Origin: Paenibacillus gyeongsangnamensis
Lineage (GTDB): Bacteria; Bacillota; Bacilli; Paenibacillales; NBRC-103111
Direction of reading: 5' to 3'
Length of the DNA stretch: 64,000 bases
Assembly: GCF_027533625.1 (NCBI RefSeq)
Contig: NZ_JAQAGZ010000007.1
Span: 1 to 64,000 of the forward strand
Position numbers and translations under genes: made by a program. Positions 29,530 through 36,203 of the stretch are shown in pieces. Below the pieces are notes generated by a model that searched no databases, was not told where the DNA came from, and was given only the letters and a program-made list of their open reading frames with translations. Position 1 is the first letter of the stretch. Each line of letters opens with the position of its first letter.

Positions 29530-29762
29530 CAAACGGTTTCCTCGGTTACTGCCGCGAGCAGCTCCTTCAGGCTGGTCGCCTTCATCATCTGTTCCACCGG
29601 AAGGCGTATCCCCAGGGCCGATTCGATGTGGAGCATCAAGCGTACGGCATTGACGGAATCCCAATCGTTCAACTCTTCAAGCATGATGTCGTCATGGATC
29701 TCTTCCACATCCATATCCAGAACGTCAGCGATCACTTCCTTAAGGTCCTTTATGTCGATCAT
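29529..29762 (-). CDS. acyl carrier protein for the glyceryl unit
   Basis: A 77-residue ACP with the phosphopantetheine serine in WDSVNAVRLM, a variant of the usual DSL motif. It overlaps the FkbH-like gene by four bases and the E2-like gene by one. Tight coupling to FkbH suggests it carries the glyceryl-S-ACP, like AbyA3 or Agg3, and is not the chain-building ACP. Confidence 0.88.
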   Translation of the reverse strand: MIDIKDLKEVIADVLDMDVEEIHDDIMLEELNDWDSVNAVRLMLHIESALGIRLPVEQMMKATSLKELLAAVTEETV

Positions 29763-31678
29763 AGAGCGGTAACCTCCTCTCCTGTATGCATCTTAATCCA
29801 TGTCACTTCGTCCGGAATATGCTCCAACGTATGGACAAAGACTTCAAGCTCGGGATTTGCCTTATCGTCTGACGACAACCGGTCACCCTGAACACGCTCG
29901 AAACCGTGCTGCACGTAAAAATCTTTGACGATCACGTTTTTCGCTGTAGGGATATACTCCCCGATGATCTCGCGCGCTCCCTCTTCTTGAGCCTTCAATA
30001 AAACATGGCGCAGGATCGCCGTCTCAATTTTCCTGGAGAAAACACGGCAGCTCATCAAGAAGTTTCGAATCCGCCAAGCTGTCACTTGCTTTTCTACAAT
30101 CACGCTGCCGATGATGCCGTAATCGCCGAAACGATCCGTCGTTTGAAACCCGAATACCCAGTAGCTGCCGCTGCCTTCCATATGCTCGATTTCGGATTCC
30201 TGGTATCGGCGTGTCGTCATATTGAACTGATTGGTTCTCACGTTTAATTGGGCGAGACGCGGTAAGTAAAATTCATTCACAGGCAGGATATGCAGATGCA
30301 TATCCAAAGACTGTAAATAGTCCTCTACAGAGGCGCTCGATTTCATCAACTGATCGCGCTCGACTTCCTTTTTATACTGATTGGTCCGGTTCAAATCCGT
30401 GGAAGTAAGCTTAATCGTATTGAACCAACCCGAAGACAGCAGCGTTTCCGGATAATAAGAAGGATCCTGCGGCATTTCAGGCACTATGACAGCGGGAAGA
30501 GCTTCACGAACCAGGTTTCGTTCAAATGGATTATCGTCAATGAATACCAAGCTGTCCAAACCGATGTTTAATCCCTCGGCAATGGCTTCGATGTTCTCAT
30601 GTTTGGGATTCCAATTCGCGCGAAGCATCACGATATCTTCCATCCCTAACTGCATATGAGGGTGCTGGTCCAGCATTTCCCGCACCAAGGATTCTTCGTT
30701 TTTACTGCTCACAGTCAGAAGCACGCCTTGGTTCTTCAAGTGCCGGATGGCCTTCTGGAATTCAACGAAAATTTTACCCGGCGCCGAATCTCCCAATTGG
30801 ACTCCGTTCAAGCCGTCATCGCCGACGATCCCGCCCCACAAGGTATTATCCAGATCCAATACGAGGCCTTTTTTCGTTAAGCCCACGATGCTTCTCGCGA
30901 CTTTTACGCTTTCCGCAGCAAAAGCAAACAGCACTTCTTCGCTTAAATTGAAGCTTCCGTATTGCATCAATCGCGGATCCCGCAGCCTGGACACCTGATG
31001 CTCCTGCAGCAATACTTCCGTATCCAGTGTGATGACCTGACTCCATTCTTCGGCCAATTCAAGAAGTTTGATGTTGAAAGATCTCCAAATACGGCTTAAT
31101 TGTGCTTTCGTTTTATAATCGATCTTGATGTTGTAGGTGTCTGAAGACAACGGTACCGTATGAAGCACGAGCAGTCCTTGGCTCTGCTGATGATAAATGT
31201 TCAAGAGCTGATTGAATTGTTCTATTTTTCTCTCGCAGGCTTCCTCTAAATCGGCTGTGCCCCATTCGCGAGGCAGCTCATCCAACATTAAACGTTCATC
31301 AAACAAACAGACCGTCACTTGCGGAGAAAATTCATACAGGCCGCTGTGCTCATTCATCAGCTCATAATAATATTGATTGAATCCGGCCGTATACAGCTCA
31401 GGCCAAATGCCTTCGCTTAGCAGCAACGGTCTAAGCATAAGGGCGAAAGCGTCGGACGTAAAATTGCTTATCACAGCAACCTTTAAAGGTTTCAAAGGCT
31501 TCTCGCCGGAGGCATTCCAATCCTCAAGGGTAACATTTTTGAAAGTATAGCCGATTTTTTCGCAAAACAACGCATTTCGATTTTCTTTGATGATATGGAC
31601 GACGTTTGTGCGATTTTCTCCGAGAAGATTTTGGCTTTTCAGTTGGCGAATATAATGGATTTGTTCTTTAGTGTCCAT
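29759..31678 (-). CDS. FkbH-like glyceryl-S-ACP synthase (HAD-IIIC family)
   Basis: A 639-residue protein with an N-terminal region of about 265 residues, a HAD phosphatase-like domain with DLDNT (275-279) and FIDDNP (379-384), and a GNAT-like C-terminal part. The FkbH family converts 1,3-bisphosphoglycerate to phosphoglyceryl and then glyceryl-S-ACP, the three-carbon unit of tetronates and of methoxymalonyl-ACP. There are no methoxymalonyl genes (3-hydroxyacyl-CoA dehydrogenase, O-methyltransferase) nearby, so the tetronate use fits better. It is four bases after the KASIII gene. Confidence 0.93.
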   Translation of the reverse strand: MDTKEQIHYIRQLKSQNLLGENRTNVVHIIKENRNALFCEKIGYTFKNVTLEDWNASGEKPLKPLKVAVISNFTSDAFALMLRPLLLSEGIWPELYTAGFNQYYYELMNEHSGLYEFSPQVTVCLFDERLMLDELPREWGTADLEEACERKIEQFNQLLNIYHQQSQGLLVLHTVPLSSDTYNIKIDYKTKAQLSRIWRSFNIKLLELAEEWSQVITLDTEVLLQEHQVSRLRDPRLMQYGSFNLSEEVLFAFAAESVKVARSIVGLTKKGLVLDLDNTLWGGIVGDDGLNGVQLGDSAPGKIFVEFQKAIRHLKNQGVLLTVSSKNEESLVREMLDQHPHMQLGMEDIVMLRANWNPKHENIEAIAEGLNIGLDSLVFIDDNPFERNLVREALPAVIVPEMPQDPSYYPETLLSSGWFNTIKLTSTDLNRTNQYKKEVERDQLMKSSASVEDYLQSLDMHLHILPVNEFYLPRLAQLNVRTNQFNMTTRRYQESEIEHMEGSGSYWVFGFQTTDRFGDYGIIGSVIVEKQVTAWRIRNFLMSCRVFSRKIETAILRHVLLKAQEEGAREIIGEYIPTAKNVIVKDFYVQHGFERVQGDRLSSDDKANPELEVFVHTLEHIPDEVTWIKMHTGEEVTAL

Positions 31679-31681
31679 TTT

Positions 31682-32713
31682 TTAAGCTTCCTCTTTTGTT
31701 ATTGCGATGCCTGTCTTGATCCATTTGGAAGATTCTATGGCAATGCCCACGGCCTTTTCCCCAGGCTTCATCATTTCGAACAATCTTTCCAACTGCAAGT
31801 ATGGAAGGGCATTCCCGTTGTTTCCCGTTTCTGCGACACAATTGATCGCTTTGTGCGGGTCAATTTCGAGGAATTGAACGATCTTGTCCGTGATATGTCC
31901 CCCTAACTGCGGAGGCATATAATGATTTACGTCTTCGGAAGAGCATTGAAGCTGTTCAAGCAGTTCTTCCAGCATTTCTTTGGCCATGACCGGAACTCCC
32001 TGTTCGATCGCCTTATAATCTTCTTTGGCCGACTGGACTTTTTTGCCTTCTTCATGGCTGTTCGGCGACCCGAACCAGTTCATGACCTGTCCGGGCTCAC
32101 GGTTCAATCCTTCGAAACGATTTACTATGTACTCGATTTTCAGACCATCGCGTTCCGGTTTCGTTGAAAGTACGGCAGCGCCCGCACCGTCACCGAACAA
32201 TGCCAAGTTAATCAGCTCCGAGGAACGCAATTTTTTGAAATCGAGGCGAAAATTCATGTATTTGTTGCAAACGTCGCCGCCGATGACAAGCGCTTTGGAA
32301 TAAGCTCCCGTACTTAAAAAGCGATAAGCGACCTCCAATCCTTGAATCGCTCCGGAGCAGCCGGCTTGAATCTCGAAAGCAGGTACGCGATTCATCCCCA
32401 ATCGATCGGCAACCAGATTCACTGTGGCCGGCATCAGATGATCGGGCGTAGCCGTCGACATCACGATAAGATCGATCTCGGAATTTGCGACTTCAGCCTT
32501 ATTCAGCGCTTGCTGCGCCGCTTCATAGGCAAGATCGCACAGATCGTACTTGACGCGCTTCTCGTCCAAATCCACTGCAAAGTAGCGCGTTTTTGTACCG
32601 ATCATGAGGTCAATCCAATCTTCCCGCAGCGCAAATACTTCTTCCATCTTGGAATTGGGAATAGGCTCCCCGGGAAGAGCGGTTCCGACGCCTATGATTC
32701 TCACGGATTGCAA
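31682..32713 (-). CDS. KASIII-like tetronate-forming condensing enzyme (AbyA1/RkD-like)
   Basis: A 343-residue FabH-fold protein. Nucleophile Cys119 is in QAGCSGA. The Asn motif GNNGNA is near 297. The usual PHQA motif reads PPQL (267-270), so the catalytic His of decarboxylating FabH is replaced by Pro; His264 and His273 are close by. TTG 32713 is the start, behind GAGGAGGA. Next to FkbH, ACP and an E2-like gene it matches the enzymes thought to join a beta-ketoacyl chain to glyceryl-ACP, closing the tetronate ring and releasing the chain. No thioesterase is needed then. Confidence 0.87.
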   Translation of the reverse strand: MQSVRIIGVGTALPGEPIPNSKMEEVFALREDWIDLMIGTKTRYFAVDLDEKRVKYDLCDLAYEAAQQALNKAEVANSEIDLIVMSTATPDHLMPATVNLVADRLGMNRVPAFEIQAGCSGAIQGLEVAYRFLSTGAYSKALVIGGDVCNKYMNFRLDFKKLRSSELINLALFGDGAGAAVLSTKPERDGLKIEYIVNRFEGLNREPGQVMNWFGSPNSHEEGKKVQSAKEDYKAIEQGVPVMAKEMLEELLEQLQCSSEDVNHYMPPQLGGHITDKIVQFLEIDPHKAINCVAETGNNGNALPYLQLERLFEMMKPGEKAVGIAIESSKWIKTGIAITKEEA

Positions 32714-32732
32714 ACAAATTCCTCCTCATCCA

Positions 32733-33470
32733 TTACAGATTGGTTTCTACACCTACGCCGATCTCTATATTTTGGCCTCCGATTAAACTGCCCGGAGCGC
32801 CGATTACAAAATCCAGCACTTCCAGCATGTCATCTAACGATTTCAATACTGGCTTCAATCCGTAGATTTCCAATCCCCGCTGCTTTTCCTTTTTTTCCGC
32901 TTTGTCAAAACCCGCATCATAGTAACCGAATGACACTACGTTAACGTCAATACGAAACGCGCTGCATTCTCTGGACAAACATTTCATCAATGATATTTTT
33001 CCATGGTTCAAAATCGGAGAGCATGGGTAATGATCATAGTACAACGTATCATAGATAACAGGGAAAATAACTTTTCCGGATTTTTGCTTTATCATGTAAC
33101 CGATAGCCGATCGATTCCACAGGAAAATGCGTTGGAACAAAGATGGAATCAAGCTTCCCAACTCGTCCTTCGCCTGCTCGAACAATTGATCTTCGTCCAG
33201 CATTTCATTTCCGTGGATCAGTACATCCAATCCGCCCAATTTAGCGACGGCGTCTTCGATAACGGACGAAGCTCCCGCTTCATCGGCCGGTACGCCGTAG
33301 AATAGATGCAGGCGTTCCGCTGCGCCCTCTCCCAACGAATTTCGGTACGCTTCGGCTTGTACCTGATTCGTACAATGGAGCCCTATACGATGCCCGCCAG
33401 CCAGCTCACGGCTCGCTATGGATTGATTAAAAGCATGATCGCCGTTCGTGATGAAGATCGCTTTGCTCAC
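32733..33470 (-). CDS. degenerate SDR-like protein
   Basis: A 245-residue Rossmann protein related to FabG-type reductases in length and layout. The N-terminal glycine motif is eroded (FITNGDHAFNQSIA) and the catalytic YxxxK is read as NHGK. Redox catalysis looks unlikely. It may be a non-catalytic partner of the intact reductase encoded just upstream, as an FabG-like heterodimer, or have another function. The gene sits 20 bases from KASIII and 12 from the intact SDR gene. Confidence 0.75.
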   Translation of the reverse strand: MSKAIFITNGDHAFNQSIASRELAGGHRIGLHCTNQVQAEAYRNSLGEGAAERLHLFYGVPADEAGASSVIEDAVAKLGGLDVLIHGNEMLDEDQLFEQAKDELGSLIPSLFQRIFLWNRSAIGYMIKQKSGKVIFPVIYDTLYYDHYPCSPILNHGKISLMKCLSRECSAFRIDVNVVSFGYYDAGFDKAEKKEKQRGLEIYGLKPVLKSLDDMLEVLDFVIGAPGSLIGGQNIEIGVGVETNL

Positions 33471-33481
33471 ATGATTTCCTC

Positions 33482-34225
33482 CTATCTCATAAAGCCCCCG
33501 TCCACTTTTAACACGCCGCCGGCAATATAATCCGACATTTCTCCGGATAAAAAGAGCACGGAATCGGCAATTTCTCTCGATTCGCCCAATCTCTTCAAAT
33601 CCGTATGCACAAGGAAATTATCCAGCTTGTCTTTCGGAACGTGGCCTATCATCTCCGTATTGATCATCCCTGGAGCAATGGCATTCACATAAATGCCTTT
33701 GGAAGCGTAACGGCGCGCCAGCATGCGCGTCAAACCGATAATGGAGCCTTTTGAAGTCCCGTAATTGGTCTGCGCTTCACGGCCGAGCACCCCGGTGACG
33801 GAAATGACGTTGACGATTTTCCCGCTTCCTTGCCGTTCCATATACGGGATTGCCTCGATGCAGCAGGAATATGTACCTTCAAAATTCGTGCGATAGACGC
33901 GGTCCCATTCATCCAATGACATTTGAGACGTAAAATTGTCGGCTACAATCCCTGCATTATTGATCAGTACATCAATTTTGCCGTAATCCGAATATACTTG
34001 CTCCATCAAGCGGCGAACAAAATCGCGATCCGTAATCGAGCCTTTGAAAAAAGCGGTTCTGACACCTTGTGGACGGAGCTCGTCCTCGATTTGCCTGGCA
34101 AGATGCTCGCTGCTGGCGTAAACTCCTATCACGATTGCTCCTTCTTCAGCAAATCGGTAAAGTACGGATTTTCCTATCCCGCGAGTAGCGCCGGTTATGA
34201 TGGCAACCCGATCTTTCATCCTCAT
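33482..34225 (-). CDS. FabG-like 3-oxoacyl-ACP reductase
   Basis: A 247-residue classical SDR. Cofactor motif is ITGATRGIGKSV, followed by NNAG, catalytic Ser in VISVTG and YGTSKG for Tyr and Lys. It ends with the common IAGGVLKVDGGF. It would reduce beta-ketoacyl-ACP made by the KS-CLF, ahead of FabZ dehydration. It overlaps the flavoenzyme gene by four bases. Confidence 0.92.
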   Translation of the reverse strand: MRMKDRVAIITGATRGIGKSVLYRFAEEGAIVIGVYASSEHLARQIEDELRPQGVRTAFFKGSITDRDFVRRLMEQVYSDYGKIDVLINNAGIVADNFTSQMSLDEWDRVYRTNFEGTYSCCIEAIPYMERQGSGKIVNVISVTGVLGREAQTNYGTSKGSIIGLTRMLARRYASKGIYVNAIAPGMINTEMIGHVPKDKLDNFLVHTDLKRLGESREIADSVLFLSGEMSDYIAGGVLKVDGGFMR

Positions 34226-35739
34226 TGTACGACCACCTCTTTGTTTTGGAGCAGCAGCTGACGGGCCAAATTATGTCCGCTCCAGATGACTCCGCTGTAG
34301 CCTCCTCCCGGCTGGGTCCATGCACCCACAAGAAAAAGTCCTTCGATGGGAGTCGTCTGGGGCAGCCTGCGATGCAGGCACTGATCAACCGATTGCTGGG
34401 CGCCGTAGATGGCTCCTTGCACATTTCCCGTGTAAAAATGATTCGTTCGGGGTGTAGACAGCTCAACGTGCTCGATGTGACTGCTCACACCCGGATAAAG
34501 GCGTTCCAGCCTATTCAGAAGGATGCGGGTGACTGCTTCTTTCTTTTGTGTATAATTTATTTCGTCCAATTCGTTCCAGTCCTCATAACGGCTTAACACA
34601 AACAAAGACATCGTCGTTTTACCGCTCGCTTGATATTCGGGATTCATGACTTCGTAGATGGTGATGCCAAACGGCATCGTCTCGTAGCGTTCATCCAGCG
34701 TATCCCGATATCCTTGCTCAAGGTCGTAATATTCGTTTACAAAGATTTCATGATCTTTTTCTCCATAAACGGTTGGAAAATCAATGTCGAGCAGCAAGTA
34801 AGCCTGAACGCAAGCCAAGCTCGGCTTGAGCGATTCCAGCTTTTTTACGTAACGGCGCGGTAATTTTTCATAACCTACAAGCTGACCGAACGTTTGGACC
34901 GGATCGGCGTTCGAGATGACGATATCGGAGGCGAACTCCCCTTTTTTCGTCCTGACTCCCTTTGCTTTTCCATCCTCAACCACAATTTGCGTCACGTGTT
35001 GTCTTGTAAGAACCTCGCCGCCGTTTTCTTTAATAATCTCGGTAAGAGCATTGGATATTTGTTGAGAGCGTCCCTTAGGATAAAAACCGCCGAACAACAA
35101 ATATTCGGTCCATGCGTAAGCGTAGTAAACGGAAGAAATTTGCGAAGGAGGCAGCCCATAGTACGCCCATTGCTGCGAAAAAACCGATTTAAGCTCGGGA
35201 GAAGCGATGTATTGGTCAAGCACTTGTCCCAGCGACAAATTATTGTAAGCTAACACGGTCGGTCCATCCGTAAATAAATCGATCGTTTCCCCGTTGTTCG
35301 TCTTATTCATCATAAATAATATTTCTTTGCGAATTCGGACAAATTGTTCGAATAAAGCTTCAATGCCTTTCTGCTCTTCCGGATACCTTTCTTGCAAGGC
35401 TCGCAAATAGGCTTCATAAGATTCAACCCGGACATCGCTATCCGGAAATACGGCTCGATACAAGCTTTTAGCGCGTATAAATTCGACGCGGTCCATCACG
35501 CCCAAATCGGTCAATACTTCCCGCAGAGCACCGCCTTCCGCCAAATCTCCGATCAAATGAAGCGAAACTTCGAATTCCACCGGCCGTTTTATTCCTTGAA
35601 CCTTTCGGTTAAATGACGTAGCATAGCCTCCCGGGATGATATGCTTCTCAAGAACCCGAACCTTCATTCCCGCTTTCGCGAGATTAGCTCCGCTAACTAA
35701 GCCGCCGAGACCGGCGCCGATAATCGTAACATCCTTCAT
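34222..35739 (-). CDS. CrtI-like FAD-dependent oxidoreductase 2
   Basis: A 505-residue flavoprotein of the phytoene desaturase / retinol saturase superfamily. It shows IIGAGLGGLVSGANLAKAG, IIPGGYATSF and the C-terminal GLFLVGAWTQPGGGYSGVI. It is like the enzyme at 27177-28715 but clearly diverged. The pair may act one after another or as a complex on the polyene. It follows the ACP gene after a hairpin. Confidence 0.85.
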   Translation of the reverse strand: MKDVTIIGAGLGGLVSGANLAKAGMKVRVLEKHIIPGGYATSFNRKVQGIKRPVEFEVSLHLIGDLAEGGALREVLTDLGVMDRVEFIRAKSLYRAVFPDSDVRVESYEAYLRALQERYPEEQKGIEALFEQFVRIRKEILFMMNKTNNGETIDLFTDGPTVLAYNNLSLGQVLDQYIASPELKSVFSQQWAYYGLPPSQISSVYYAYAWTEYLLFGGFYPKGRSQQISNALTEIIKENGGEVLTRQHVTQIVVEDGKAKGVRTKKGEFASDIVISNADPVQTFGQLVGYEKLPRRYVKKLESLKPSLACVQAYLLLDIDFPTVYGEKDHEIFVNEYYDLEQGYRDTLDERYETMPFGITIYEVMNPEYQASGKTTMSLFVLSRYEDWNELDEINYTQKKEAVTRILLNRLERLYPGVSSHIEHVELSTPRTNHFYTGNVQGAIYGAQQSVDQCLHRRLPQTTPIEGLFLVGAWTQPGGGYSGVIWSGHNLARQLLLQNKEVVVQ

Positions 35740-35783
35740 TGCCGATAATCCTCCATGGGGTCTATTTCATAATAAGAAAAGAA

Positions 35784-35822
35784 GCAGCCCGTGATAAAAT
35801 GAAACCTTTCTTCACCGGCTGC
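35784..35822 (-). terminator. attenuating hairpin between ACP and flavoenzyme genes
   Basis: On the minus strand GCAGCC-G-GTGA pairs with TCAC-G-GGCTGC around a 17-base loop and is followed by CTTTTCTTATT. The T tract is broken, so partial termination is likely. This would give more KS-CLF and ACP message than downstream message. Confidence 0.55.
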
Positions 35823-35841
35823 ACAGCTTGGGAATGTCTTA

Positions 35842-36126
35842 TTATTTCACCAACAAGGCCAATTGATCGGATACGAATTGGGACAAAGTCTCTACCGAAT
35901 AAAAATGCTTCTTGATTTCTTCCTGATCCATCCCTTGCAGCTTAACACCGAATTCAGCTTCCAAGCCGGCAACAACGTCGAGTGCCTCTACCGAATCTAA
36001 TCCGAGTCCTTCGCCGAACAGCGGTGCATTGTCCTCAATTTCCTCTGCAGTAATGTCCTCAAGCTCCAAACGATCGATCAAAATGCTTTGCTTGATGGTG
36101 TTCTTGATTTCTTCCAACGATTTCAT
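35842..36126 (-). CDS. acyl carrier protein of the type II PKS
   Basis: A 94-residue ACP with the phosphopantetheine serine in GLGLDSVEALD. Downstream of the KS-CLF gene by 77 bases, it is the likely chain-extension ACP. The four-helix pattern is intact, and the overall charge is acidic. Confidence 0.92.
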   Translation of the reverse strand: MKSLEEIKNTIKQSILIDRLELEDITAEEIEDNAPLFGEGLGLDSVEALDVVAGLEAEFGVKLQGMDQEEIKKHFYSVETLSQFVSDQLALLVK

Positions 36127-36203
36127 AATTATTTCTCTCCCATCTCATCTTTTTATATGTTCATGAATGGATTCCATGAGGAATCATTCACAGAAACCTT
36201 AAA

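Noticed and set aside
28699..29664. longer start of the E2-like gene at 29664
   Set aside because: The added 45 residues would be read out of frame through the ACP gene and look unlike protein; ATG 29529 gives the TGATG coupling.
29759..31678. FkbH-like protein as part of methoxymalonyl-ACP synthesis
   Set aside because: The O-methyltransferase and two dehydrogenases needed for methoxymalonyl-ACP are absent nearby, while KASIII and E2-like genes flank it.
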